Below are positions 1 through 11,827 of a DNA stretch of 64,000 bases, piece by piece (position 1 is the first letter of the stretch; every line of letters starts with the position of its first letter). The position numbers and the translations under genes are program-made. Origin of the DNA: Spiroplasma alleghenense (GTDB taxonomy: Bacteria > Bacillota_I > Bacilli_A > Mycoplasmatales > Mycoplasmataceae). The stretch lies in contig NZ_CP031376.1 in NCBI RefSeq assembly GCF_003363775.1, forward strand, positions 868,001 through 932,000. Direction: 5' to 3'. Below the pieces are notes generated by a model that had not been told where the DNA came from, did no database searches, and saw only the letters and a program-made list of their open reading frames with translations.

Positions 1-1315
<1,315 letters not shown>

Positions 1316-2608
1316 CTAGTTAATAAATAACGCTAATGGGTTTTCCAATAGTTCAGCCATTTGAGTTAAGAATCTTCCTCCATCAGCTCCATCAATTATT
1401 CTGTGGTCTACTGTTAAAGATAAAGGTAACATATTTTTTGTTACTAATTCTTTATTAGCATTCATTCCCAATTGTTCAACAATTGTTCCAACCCCCAAAA
1501 TAGCAGCTTCTGGGTAATTAATAATTGGGGTAGCAAATTCAACTCCAGCTGATCCAAAGTTTGAAACCGTAAAGGTTGCTCCCTTCATATCATTTCCTGT
1601 TAAACTGTTATTTTTAGCTTTATTAGCAAGTTCTCTGATCTCATTTGAAATTTGTCAAATTGTTTTTAAATCAGCTGCTTTAACAACAGGAACTACTAAA
1701 CCACGACTAGTATCAACAGCAATTCCAATATTGTAGAATTTTTTAATTAACAAATCATCACCATCAAGACTTACATTAATATTTTCTAATTGCTGTAATA
1801 CAGTTGTAACTGCCTTAACCACAATTGGTAAGTAGGTTACTTTGAAGGTATCTCCAATTTTAGAATTTTTTAAGTCATTTCTCATTTCAACAATTTTTGA
1901 AATATCAACAGTTTTGGTTAGTGTGACTGCTGGAATATTTGTGTGAGAATTCATCATCGCCTTAGCAATAGCTTTACGCATCCCTGTTAATGGTTTACGG
2001 ATTACCTCTTCTGAAGCCACCCCAGTAAATACTGGAGGTGTTGCTTGAAAACTAGACTGAGCTAAAGGCGCTGCTGTTTGAGGCTCTGTTTTACTTACAG
2101 TTGATCCAGATTGGGCTTTTAAAACATCTTCAACTAAAATTCTATTATATGGTCCTGTTCCGCTTATCTTACTTAAATCAACCCCATTACTGCTAGCAAT
2201 TTTTCTTGCCAGCGGAGTTGAACGAAAATCTTTGCTTGTAGTTTGAGTTTCTGACTTCTCTAAAGTTCTGGGCTTAATTAAATCATTCGAGATCGGAACA
2301 GCTCCAACAACAGAAGCGCCTTCTTCAACTTTAGCAGTTTTTTCAGCAGGTTTATCCTCTTTTGGACCATCTTTTCCATCATTTATTTCTACAACAACTT
2401 CTCCTACTTTAATTACTTGTCCTTCTTTAATGTTCATGGCAGCAATAATACCATCAACTGGGGCAGGGATTTCAGCAGTAACTTTATCGGTTTCTACTGT
2501 GAATAATTCATCTCCCTCTGCCACCTTATCTCCAACTTTGAAATTAACTTTAAATACTGTTCCTTCAGTTAATCCCTCGCCGATATCGGCAAACTTTACT
2601 TTAAACAT
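1316..2608 (-). CDS. pdhC: Dihydrolipoyllysine acetyltransferase (PDH E2)
   Basis: E2 core of pyruvate dehydrogenase (430 aa), which transfers acetyl groups from E1 to CoA. Residues 1-75 form one lipoyl domain with the modified lysine in ETDKVTAEIP (Lys42). A linker rich in A, P, T and S follows, then a peripheral subunit-binding domain (RSTPLARKIAS, near residue 130). A second linker leads into the catalytic domain, which ends with the active-site motif TVDHRIIDGADGG. One TGA codon (W after AADLKTI) splits it under the standard code, but it is intact in code 4. There is a single lipoyl domain, as is common in Gram-positive-type complexes. It lies between pdhB (16-bp gap) and lpdA. Confidence 0.96.
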
Positions 2609-2624
2609 ATTTTTTCCTCTTCTA

Positions 2625-3614
2625 TTAAAATTTAAATTCGATTGACTCTCTCATCTTATCAATTATTTTATTTACATTAGGCTGGTGAAAGTATTCAGCA
2701 GCATCAAATGGTATCATAATGTCATAACCAGTTACTCTAGCGCAAGGTGCTTTTAAAAATTCAAAACATTCACTTTGAACACTGGTGATAATTTCTGATG
2801 AAACCGAGAATGATCTAACGGCTTCATGAACTACTAATAATCTTCCGGTTTTTTTAACTGATTCTACAATAGTTTTTTTATCTCAAGGTTGAATAGTTCT
2901 TAAATCAATTAATTCAACTGAAGCATTTGGGTTCTCAATTTTGTAAGCTTCGATTGCTTTTTCACAATCAACCACCTGAGCACCGTAAGTTACAACTGTC
3001 AAATCGTTTCCTTCTTGAATTTTGTAGGCTTCTCCCAGGGGAAGAGTATAATATTCTTCTGGTATTTCTTGTTTAAATGCTCGATAAATTTTAGTTGGTT
3101 CTAAAAAAATTACCGGGTCATTTGACTCAACTGCAGCTAGTAATAAACCTTTGGTATCAAATGGGGTTGAAGGAATTACTACTGTTAAACCAGGACAATG
3201 AGCAAACATTGCTTCTACAGCCTCTGAATGGTGTTCTAAGGCTCTAATTCCACCTCCCATTGGCATACGAATAACTAGTGGACATGTTCAACGACCACGA
3301 GTTCTATTTCTAAATCTGGCAATGTGAGTAAAAATATTTTGTAAAGCTGGGTAAGAAAACCCTTCAAATTGCATTTCTACAATTGGACGCATTCCTGCGA
3401 CACTCATTCCGATTGCTTGTCCTGCTAGTGTAGCTTCTGCGATTGGAGCATCAAAAACTCTGGCTTCTCCAAATTTTTCTTGCAGACCAACAGTGGCACG
3501 GAAAACTCCACCTTCAAAACCGGCATCTTCTCCGTAAATTACGATGTTTTCGTGTTTGATCATTGCTAATTCTAAAGCATGATTTAAAGCTTGAATATTA
3601 TTAAATGCTGGCAT
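2625..3614 (-). CDS. pdhB: Pyruvate dehydrogenase E1 beta subunit
   Basis: Beta subunit of the thiamine-pyrophosphate-dependent E1 heterotetramer (329 aa). It begins MPAFNNIQALNHALELAM and carries the conserved GEDAGFEGGVFRAT and MPMGGGIRALEHHSEA blocks of the transketolase-like pyrimidine-binding domain, then the C-terminal domain with VTYGAQV and VIDLRTI-type strands. Trp codons are TGA (after RTRGR and after RTIQP). Its ATG overlaps the pdhA stop codon by one base (TAATG), indicating translational coupling and a fixed 1:1 ratio with E1 alpha. The length is normal for the family. Confidence 0.96.
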
Positions 3615-5146
3615 TAGTGTCCACCTCTTTCATAACCGTGTTTTTCAAAGTGCTCTTTAGCTTCTTGATATTGTTCTTCAAGTAGCGGTGGCATTTTTTC
3701 ATAGTTGTATTGGAAAATATCAATTAAGTCAACTTTATTGTTTTCCACAACTCATTTAAACTCTGCTTTGATAAATTCTTCTTGTTCATTATCTAATTTA
3801 GCTTGTTTATCTTCATCTCAAAGATTTTTACTCATTAAGTATTTTTTGGTTCTAATTAAAGGGTCTCTTGTTAAAGCTTCTTGGAACTCTGCTTCTGGAC
3901 GATATACTTTTGGATCATCAGATGAAGAGTGAGCTCCTAGTCGGTAAGTATCAAACTCAATTAAACTTGGTCCTTTCCCTTCTCTTGCTAATGCAATGGC
4001 TTCTTGAACTACAGCATAAACTGCAAAAATATCATTTCCATCAACAATAACATTTCTAATTCCAACAGCTACCCCTTTTATTGCAAAGTTAAGCGCTTTG
4101 GTTGCTTTTACCCTTGGAGTTGAAATCGCTCATTTGTTATTTTCAACCATGAATACACAAGGAACTTCGTGAAGTTTTGCAAAGTTCATAGCTTCGTAAA
4201 ATTCACCCTCACTACTTCCTCCATCCCCAGTTGTGGTTAAAACAACGTTTTTGGTTTTTTTATATTTTTCTGCAAAAGCAATTCCTGATGCATGTGAATA
4301 TTGTGTTGCAATTGGAATATTAACAGGAAGAACATTAACTCCTTCTGGGGTAACGTTTCCTAGTTCATTTCCCGATCAGTATAGCATAATATTTCTCATC
4401 GGAATTCCACTTGTTAATCAAGCGGCGTTATTTCTATAAGCTCCAACAAATCAGTCTTGACCTTTATTTAATTGCATGGCATAACCAACCTCAGTTGCTT
4501 CTTGCCCTGTAGAACTTAAAAATGATAACATCTTTCCTAGTCTTTGCATTTTATTTTGATAATTATCTTGATTACGAGATAAATTCATTATTTTATAAGC
4601 TTCTAAAACCTTTTCATCGGTAAGTTCTTTTGGTCGAAGGCTTTCGTTAATTATTTTTCCTTCTAAGTCAAGAATTTCGACACGCTGGTTTTTACTTGAA
4701 TCATATTTTTCAAAAAATTTCATTATTTGCTCCTTCTTTAAATTGGTTTCTTTTTTGATATTTGTTTTTTTAATAGGTTTTTCATCCTCCTCACCAAGAA
4801 TTGTCTTAGTGATGATGGGTTCTTTAATTACTTCTTCGATTATGACTTCTTCGATTATCGGATCAGTTATTATCGACTCTTCGACTATTACTTCCTCAAT
4901 AATTGGTTTAGTGATGATTGGTTTTTCAATAATTAGTTGACTAATAATTTCTTCTTTGATCACAGGCTCTTTGATTACCGGTGCTTTGATAACATTTTGA
5001 CTAGCTATTAGTTCTTGATTTTGAACTGCAGCCTTTGATGAACTTGTTTTATTTTTTTGGTTATTGGTTTTGTTTCTTCCTTTTTTAATTCTTAAAGTCT
5101 TATCTTTGGTATAAAAATTAGTTAAACAAAAGTTCGATGATTTCAT
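3614..5146 (-). CDS. pdhA: Pyruvate dehydrogenase E1 alpha subunit, with N-terminal repeat extension
   Basis: E1 alpha binds thiamine pyrophosphate and decarboxylates pyruvate. The catalytic core begins at MKFFEKYDSS (ATG at 4723, giving 369 aa, the usual length). It shows the TPP motif GDGGSSEGEFYEAM...VENNKWAI and the regulatory-loop region RLGAHSSSDDP. The same frame is open for another 141 codons upstream, back to ATG at 5146 and even 5182 inside lplA. This stretch is basic at first (KDKTLRIKKGRNK) and then a low-complexity I/E/K/P repeat. Both starts have a possible ribosome-binding site: AAGGAG seven bases before 4723, and GGAAGGA further than usual before 5146. The long form is given because a 141-codon open, non-random stretch is unlikely by chance. 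The gene identity is certain; the start is not. Confidence 0.9.
4724..5146 (-). other. Low-complexity repeat extension fused in frame to pdhA
   Basis: The stretch has no stop in the pdhA frame and encodes about 140 residues. After roughly 50 basic, polar residues it becomes imperfect repeats of the types VIKEP, PIIEEV and EPIIT, seen in the DNA as degenerate 15-18 base units between about 4790 and 4990. It ends in a Lys-rich segment (KKTNIKKETNLKKEQI) directly before the normal E1 alpha start. No promoter or terminator is visible between lplA (stop at 5118) and 4723. It is either an N-terminal arm of E1 alpha or a translated spacer with an internal restart at 4723. Confidence 0.6.
4730..4735 (-). 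promoter_or_regulatory. Internal Shine-Dalgarno AAGGAG before short pdhA start
   Basis: A perfect AAGGAG lies six bases before the ATG at 4723 that begins the conserved E1 alpha core. It also encodes part of a Lys/Glu-rich stretch (KKEQ), so it may be coincidental. If used, it produces a 369-aa E1 alpha without the repeat arm. Confidence 0.5.
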
Positions 5147-6101
5147 TAGTAGTGAAATTCCTTCCAAAAACCTCATCAACAAGTTCTTCGGTTAAAAGTC
5201 CTCTAATTGTCTCAATTTTATAGTCAATATTCGTTAATAAATCCTCAATTATTTTGGTTCCAAAACTTCCTAAGAAATCACCATAAAACTTTATTCGAGT
5301 GATTTTACCATCTTTAATATTTAAATTGGCTTCTACCAGTCCTTTGCTTTCAAAATGAAATTTTTTACTATAATCAAACTCTTCGGGCTCTTCAAAATTT
5401 CATTTATCAGTTAAAAACTTATTGTCTCTTAAATCATTTATATGATTTAGTTCAGCTTCACTAAATTTAATTTCTGTTGCAGTCTTAGAAATTTCTTCAA
5501 TTAACATTTCTTTGAATTCTGTCAAACTAATATCAAATGGTAGAAAATCTTTTATATTAGCCACTCGTGCTGGTACTGATTGGATTTTCTTAGCTTTGAC
5601 TTTAAGTTCATCAACATTTAAGTACTTACCAATTAATTCTAAATTCATATCAAACATTAAAGTTCCGTGATGTAGAAGACGGTTTTTAAGCCGATGCTGG
5701 GCATTTCCTGAAATTTTCTTACCTTCAACGACAATATCGTTTTTTCCCGAGAAAACAGCAGCTACTCCAAGCTTATTTAAAACCGAAATTACTGGTTCTA
5801 AAATCTTTTCATAAGTGGTCGGGCTATCATCATTGACATTGATAATAAAAGAGAAATTTAAATTTCCCAAGTCATGATAAACAGCACCACCCCCAGAAAT
5901 CCGACGAATTATATTTACTTTATCATTAAAGCAATTCAATTGATTTATTTCTTGATAAGTATTTTGATTTCTACCAACTACAATTGTATTGTCATTTTGT
6001 CATAAAATAAAAATGATTTCTGAAGTATCGCGTTCCAACAAGGTGGCCTCAACAGCTAAATTATAATAGGGATCTACTGATTTATTGTTTAAAAAATGCA
6101 T
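5118..6101 (-). CDS. lplA: Lipoate-protein ligase
   Basis: A 327-aa lipoate-protein ligase that attaches lipoate to the E2 lysine through lipoyl-AMP. The signature RRISGGGAVYHDLGNLNFSF is clear (near residue 65-85), preceded by WQNDNTIVVGRNQN, and the accessory C-terminal domain is present, so it is the full-length LplA type. The start at 6101 (MHFLNNKSVDPYYN) sits eight bases after GAGGAG. It is the first gene of the operon with the PDH genes, which matches its substrate. Its last codons overlap the open upstream frame of pdhA. Mollicutes usually scavenge lipoate, in keeping with a ligase rather than LipA/LipB. Confidence 0.95.
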
Positions 6102-6124
6102 TCATTAACTCCTCTCTCACAAGA

Positions 6125-6130
6125 ATTATA
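6125..6130 (-). promoter_or_regulatory. Promoter -10 of the lplA-pdh operon
   Basis: TATAAT on the minus strand, about 25 bases before the lplA start. A -35 element is weak (TTATTT-like at about 17-18 bases). It is placed in the divergent space shared with nox. Confidence 0.5.
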
Positions 6131-6246
6131 CTCCAATTTTGAATAAAAAATAATAATATTTTCTAATAAAATAAATATTATACGGAGATTATTATATTTA
6201 GGTGGTATTATATTAGTGTGCGGAGGCACTAAAGGAGATATTCGAA

Positions 6247-7605
6247 ATGAAGACTATTATTATCGGTACTAATCATACCGGAACTACAGCAGCTAGAACG
6301 CTAAGAAGAACTAACAAATCAATGGAAATTGTCACTTATGACAAAAATGACAACATTTCTTTCTTAGGTTGTGGAATCGCTTTATGAGTAAAAGGTGATG
6401 TTAAGGATGAAAAACAACTATTTTATGCTTCACCTGAAATTTTAGAATCAGAAAATATTAAAGTTAAAATGCGTCATGAAATGATTGAATTAAATGAAGC
6501 TAAAAAAACTGTGCGTATTAAAAACTTAGAGACTGGGGAAATCTTTGATGATAACTACGATAAGTTAATTATTGCCAACGGAAGTTGACCAATTATCCCC
6601 CCAATTGAAGGAATCGACTTAGAGGGAGTTAATGTTGTCAAAATTTTCCAACATGGGCAAAAAATCCACAAAGCAAATAATGACAAAAGTGTTAAGAAAA
6701 TTGCTGTTGTTGGAGCTGGTTACATTGGAATTGAATTAGTGGATGCTTTTGCTGCCAATGGTAAAGATGTCACTTTAATTGATGTTGCTGACAGAATTAT
6801 GCCAAGGTACTACGATCACCAATTTACTGATTTAGTGGAAACTGATATGAAAAAAGCAGGAGTTAAACTCCATTTAAATGAAGGAGTTAAAAAATTCAAC
6901 GGAAAAGATGGAAAAGTAACAGAAGTCGTAACTGATAAAGGCACTTATCCAGTTGATATGGTAATTTGAGCGGTTGGATTTAGACCCGAAACCCCAATGT
7001 TTAAAGGTAAAATCGATTTAGCCCCAAATGGAGCTATTATTACTAATGAATTCATGCAAACTTCAAATAAAGATATTTATGCAATTGGGGACAGTGTGGA
7101 AGTATTAAACTATGCTTCTGGTAAAAAATCTTATCTAGCACTAGCTACCACAGCAGTAAGAACTGGAATTATTGCTGCACTAAATATTACTAATGGCAAC
7201 AAATTACCTTCAAGTGGATTTGCTGGTGCTAATGGAATCTCAGTCTTTGGTTGAAACCTTGCTGGGGTTGGAATGAGCGAAACTGCCTGTAAAGCAGAAA
7301 AAGTTGATTACGACTCAATTATGTTCACCGATAATGATCGCCCTGAATTTATGGAAACTTATAACCAAGTTTGAATCAAAATTATTTGAGAGAAAAAATC
7401 TCGTCGTATCATTGGAGCTCAAATCGGTTCATTAGCAAACCATACCGAGGTTATGTACATGTTTTCATTAGCAATTCAAAAAGGTTTAACCATTGATGAA
7501 TTACCATTGGTTGATATTTTCTTCTTACCTCACTTTAATAAGCCATACAACTTTATTACTCTAGCCGGTCTTGAAGTATTGGGATTAAATTACTTTAAAA
7601 AATAA
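6247..7605 (+). CDS. nox: NADH oxidase, water-forming (CoA-disulfide reductase family)
   Basis: A 452-aa flavoprotein that oxidises NADH with O2. It has the N-terminal FAD site (IIIGTNHTGTTAART), the single redox-active cysteine in SFLGCGIAL (Cys42), a second dinucleotide fold (AVVGAGYIGIELVDAF) and the FAD-contacting block DIYAIGDSVEV. A lone redox cysteine, not a CxxxxC pair, marks the Nox/Cdr group. Several Trp codons are TGA. It starts after AAAGGAG and is preceded by a small GTGC-GGAG-GCAC hairpin. It is divergent from lplA-pdh, so the pair balances NADH made by PDH and glycolysis. A strong terminator follows. Confidence 0.95.
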
Positions 7606-7650
7606 AATAATTAAAATATAATATTAGAGTTAAAATACTAGACTAACTAA

Positions 7651-7687
7651 CCACACCAAAGCAATAATCTTTGGTGTGGTTTTTATT
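7651..7687 (+). terminator. Rho-independent terminator of nox
   Basis: A perfect 11-bp stem (CCACACCAAAG / CTTTGGTGTGG) with a 7-nt loop, followed by TTTTTATTT. Confidence 0.93.
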
Positions 7688-7712
7688 TCACAAAAATTCA
7701 TTATTTTAATTT

Positions 7713-7741
7713 ACATAAAAAAACCATCCAAAAGGATGGTT
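7713..7741 (-). terminator. Terminator of lipoprotein gene A
   Basis: An 8-bp stem AACCATCC / GGATGGTT with a 4-nt loop. Read on the minus strand it is followed by a T run, so it ends the transcript of the gene at 7817-9625. Confidence 0.85.
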
Positions 7742-7816
7742 AAAATATTACTAAGATTTTTATTTTAATTTCTTTAGTATTTTATTTAATAACTGTTGAA
7801 ATAAAATAATTTTAAA

Positions 7817-9625
7817 CTATTCATAGAAATCAACATTAAACATTGATTTATAAAATCTAATGTCTTTTCTGAATTTTTTAGAATTTCCATTTCAAAAAAC
7901 TTTTTCTCTTTTTTCATGAGAAGTGAAATAAAAACTAGTGGTATTCGACATTGAATTACCATTTGAGAAAAAGTATGTTCTTAAAGATACATCATTTGTT
8001 TGTGTTTTAGGTTTATCAAATTCAAAAAAATGTAAGTAGGCAACACCTTTGCTAATACAATAGATAACATACGAAGGGATTTGTCCTGTTTGATTATTTT
8101 CCATTTTGGCATTAAAACCTTTTTCCTTTAATCTGCTAGTTGCTAAAGGATTACCATTCATAAGGGCATAATACATATTTTCGTCCAATTGATATCGAGT
8201 TCCGTCTTTAAAAGCTTTTTTATTTTTTTTCTGTCTTATAAAATAAGTCTGATCTCAGTAATCTTTTTTATAAGGAAATTTTTGCATATTATAAAAATCT
8301 TGTTGATATAAAAAAGCATTTTCAATAAAATCCTCATATAGTTTTTTTGTACTTCCGTCAGTTTTTTGTCTTAAAAATATTAATTGATCAGAAAAATCGT
8401 AAAAATCTCCATCCATCTTGAACTGGACCCCTTTAAATTCAACACCATAAACTGCAATTGTTGATTTATCCGCAGATTCATCAATTTCAAATTCAGAATT
8501 TTGATTTGACAAATAACTTTCAACTGAAAAATTTTCTTTTAAATTATTTTTTAAGTTATATTGATTAATGGATCTTGAAATCGTTGAATCCTTTTCAATT
8601 GCATCATCCAGAACCGTTTTCTCCTCTGGGTCATTAATTATAGGTCTAATTCAATCACCGGTGTCATCATTACTTGCATTTCTTAAAAAAACTTCTTGAG
8701 AATCTGTATCTCCACATAAAGCCTTATTTAAAAGACTAAGTCTATCGTCGAAATTAGCAATTCTTGATTCGGTTTTATATCGACTAGCATTTGTAATTGT
8801 ACTTTGAATTACAGATGCTTCTAGCCCCCCTAAATTCATTTCTTGAATGTCACTATTTTGTGATTGTATTTTTCTTATATCTTTACTAAATTGTTTTTTT
8901 AGGTATTCACTATTATTAATTTCGTCTGAAATTTCATCATGTCTTCCTTTACCGCTTTCAAAAGAATATTCATTTGCAAGATTTTTATTTAAAAAATTAC
9001 TGTACAAATCTGAAATTTCTTGGGCCTTTTGAGCTGAGGTTTTTTTAGCAAAAATATTTATTGAAACTTCAGTTGAAATTTTTTGAAAAGTTTTTCCACC
9101 CATTCTCTCAGCGTAATATACTTGAGTTGAAAAAGTAATAGAAACTGATAAATTATTTTCATTTGAATTTTGAGAATCCTTCTTCAAAATTTTAATTTCT
9201 TCAATATTAATCCCGTCTCTTAGTGGATTTGATGAATCAATTATCAAAGGGGTGTAATTTACGTTATTTGTAATATTTGAAGCTATCTGAGAATTTATTT
9301 TTTCGTTTGGTACTATTAAAAAAATTTGTTCAGAAACTCTTTTAAAAAACGCACTGTTTGAATCTTGTAATTCAGACTCATTTTCAAGTAGTTCTTGAAT
9401 TGTTAAATCAACTGGTAGGCTTTCTTCTGACACTCACGCAAATGGTCGAAAAGCCTCTCAAATAGCATTTCTAAAAATTGTGGTTACATCTTCCATGAAA
9501 CTATTTAGGGCTGTTGAGTAATCAAATTCATTAATCTTAGTTTTTTCAGATTTACAGCTAACTACATTCAAAGGTAAGGTCACAGTTAAAGAAACTGAAG
9601 CCAGCACTTGTAATAATTTTTTCAT
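7817..9625 (-). CDS. Lipoprotein A of a three-member paralogous family
   Basis: A 602-aa surface lipoprotein of unknown function. The signal peptide MKKLLQVLASVSL... ends in a lipobox at LNVVSC, so Cys24 should be acylated and the protein anchored outside the membrane. A strong AAGGAGG precedes the start. It is clearly a diverged paralog of the next two genes: shared blocks include WVSEE near residue 60, NNVNYTPLI, the ISTEVSINIFAKK strand, LNKALCGD, NASNDDTGDWIRPII and a C-terminal FFSNGNSMSNTTSFYF...VDFYE. Under the standard code it is broken by several TGA codons; in code 4 it is intact. I recognise no known domain. It has its own promoter region with Fur-like inverted repeats. Confidence 0.88.
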
Positions 9626-9669
9626 TTTTTCCTCCTTGTTTTTGGTAATAAATATGAATCAAATAAAGT

Positions 9670-9726
9670 ATTCAAACTTCATAGTGATAATCATTTACTC
9701 ATATTTAGTAATGAGAATTATTATTT
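9670..9726 (-). promoter_or_regulatory. Candidate promoter -35 and Fur-like boxes of lipoprotein A
   Basis: Minus-strand TTGAAT (9670-9675) is a possible -35 with a TTTATT-like -10 17 bases on. Upstream lie TGATAATCATTTACT (9685-9699) and TGAGAATTATTATTT (9712-9726), each close to the Fur-family 7-1-7 pattern TGATAATnATTATCA. AT-rich DNA makes chance matches likely. Confidence 0.3.
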
Positions 9727-9747
9727 TGATAAATTAAATATTAAATT

Positions 9748-11544
9748 TTATTGATAAAAATCCACTTTAAAAGTTGATTTTACAGACTGGAGTTTTCATC
9801 TAAAATTTCATTGATGGCTTATGAATTCAGCTTTTTCTCTCTTATCACTCGTTAAAGTATAAAATGAGGTTGTTCCTGACATGGTGTTACCGTACGAGAA
9901 CAAATAAATTCTTAAAGAAGCATCATTTGTAAACTTTCCGACCGATTCCAGAAAATGAATTCTAATTTCTGTGGTAAAAGACTTTCTTTCGCATTGAAAA
10001 CTTTTGGGTGTTTTTAAAGATTCATTATTGACAAATTCAGAGTTATAACCCTTTTCCTCAAGTAGTTCAACCGCTTTAGGATTATTATTCATAATAAATG
10101 AATAGCGAACATCATCTACAGGGAGTTTGACACCTAACGGGAAGTATTCTTGAACCTTAGGTAATCTTAGTCAGTATGACTGATTAATGAAGTCTTCTTC
10201 ATATTGATACCTATCAAGATTGTAAAATTTGCTCTGATATGTTAGTGAAGTTTCAATAAAATCCTCATAAAGTTTTTTAGTATTGGGAAATGAAGTCTTT
10301 TGTCTAACAAAAATGATTTTTTTAGGTAATTCATAAAACTGTCCTTCAATTTTAAAGTTAATATCAGAAACTTGCACTCCATAAATACCAATTGTTAAAT
10401 TATCTAAATTTTCATCAATTGCAAAATCTGATTTTTGAGAATCTAAGTAACTTTTAATTATTAAATTTTCTTCTAAGTTGTTGGCTAGATTATATTGGTT
10501 TACCGATCGTGAAATATTTGGATCTTTGCCAATCGCTTCATCTAAGACTTTTTTTTCAAAAGGATTATCAATAATTGGTTTAATTCAGTCTCCAGTTTCA
10601 TCGTTGGTGGCATTTCTTAAAAAAATTTCTCTAGCATTTTCATCACCAGTTAGAGCCTTGTTTAAAGTTTCTACTCTTTCGTCAAATTCACCAATCAAAG
10701 ACTCAGTTTTGTACCTGCTGGCATTTATAATAGAATTTCTAGAAACTTTTAATTCCATATCAGAATAATAAATTTCTTCAATATTACTATTATTATTTTT
10801 CAAAGTTTCAACGTCTGCTTTTAGTTGTGTTTTAAAGTCTTCATCTTTTTTAATTGTTTCAGCCACTTCATCTTGTCTTCCATTATCACTTATCAGTGAA
10901 TATTTATTTGCATTAGTCTTATTAACTAATTTATCATAATCATCTGAAATTAACTGAGCTTTTTGAGCTCCGCTTTTTTTGGCAAAAATATTAACTGTTG
11001 TGTTAGCTGTAATTTTTTGAGAGCTTTTTTTACCAAGTCTGTCTTTAAAGTAAACTTGACTTTCAAAACCGAAAAAAACCGAAAGATTTTCACCTTTTTG
11101 ATATAGTTTAATGGATTCGATTTCTATTCCATCTTTTAATGGAGTTCCCGAATCCAAAAGAACTGGTTTATAGTTAACATTGTTTGTAACATTTTCAATT
11201 AATTTACTGTTTATTTCAGATGTGGGTAAAACTTTATAAACTTGTTCTGAAACAACTTTGAAGTACAAGCTATCTTTATTTTGAAAGTCAGATTCGTGAG
11301 TTAAAAGATCTTGAATACTAAAACCTCCAGGAATTCCTTCTTCTTCGGAAATTCATGTATAAGGCAAAAAGGATTCCCAAATCGAAATTTTAAAAAGAGA
11401 ACTTGTTTCTTCAATGAAACTGTTTATTGTAGATGCATAATCATATTCATCTATAATTTCAGGTTCGCTTTTGCAACTAATAACATTAAGTGGTGCTACA
11501 ACAATCATGCTTGTTGCTGCTAATATTTTTAGTATTTTTTTCAT
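9748..11544 (-). CDS. Lipoprotein B, recent duplicate of lipoprotein C
   Basis: A 598-aa lipoprotein with signal peptide MKKILKILAATSM... and lipobox LNVISC. It has exactly the same length as the neighbouring gene C, and the two are offset by 2080 bases from the start codon through most of the body. The central part is identical over 320 bases without a mismatch (10706-11025 against 12786-13105). The C-terminal third differs more. Conserved features include IPGGFSIQDLLTHESDFQ, NNVNYKPVLLDSGTPLKDG, VNIFAKKSGAQKAQ and RQKTSFPNTKKLYEDF. The start at 11544 has GGAG seven bases upstream; an upstream in-frame ATG at 11556 is less likely. The function is unknown; surface exposure is inferred from the signal. 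Confidence 0.88.
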
Positions 11545-11573
11545 AGCATTCTCCATATATTATTATCATACTA

Positions 11574-11602
11574 ATTATATATCAAATAAAAAAGTTAAGC
11601 AA
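11574..11602 (-). promoter_or_regulatory. Promoter of lipoprotein B
   Basis: TTGCTT (11597-11602), a 17-bp spacer and TATAAT (11574-11579), read on the minus strand, 30 bases before the start codon. The same element is found unchanged before lipoprotein C. Confidence 0.8.
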
Positions 11603-11627
11603 ACTTCTTGGAAATACAGATTTTAAG

Positions 11628-11660
11628 AAATAAAAAAATTTAATTCTTTGGATTGAAAGT
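11628..11660 (-). terminator. Weak terminator-like hairpin between lipoproteins C and B
   Basis: The 283-bp gap between C and B is almost pure A/T and holds no gene. The only structure seen is an AAGAATTAAA / TTTATTTCTT inverted repeat on the minus strand, weak because it is all A/T. Confidence 0.3.
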
Positions 11661-11827
11661 AATTATAATTAACTTTTTATGAATCTAAAATGAATCAAGA
11701 TGCCCTTTAGAATAAATTATAATTTTTAGCTCTTTAAGTAATTTTTTAATATTTTTTTCTAAATTAGTAATAAAAATATTTTTAAAGTTTAAAAAGTAAT
11801 TATTTCTATAAATAAAATAATTAAATT

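Noticed and set aside
1316-2608. Apparent stop codons inside pdhC and many other genes, suggesting pseudogenes
   Set aside because: All are TGA at positions where homologs have Trp; in genetic code 4 the genes are intact.
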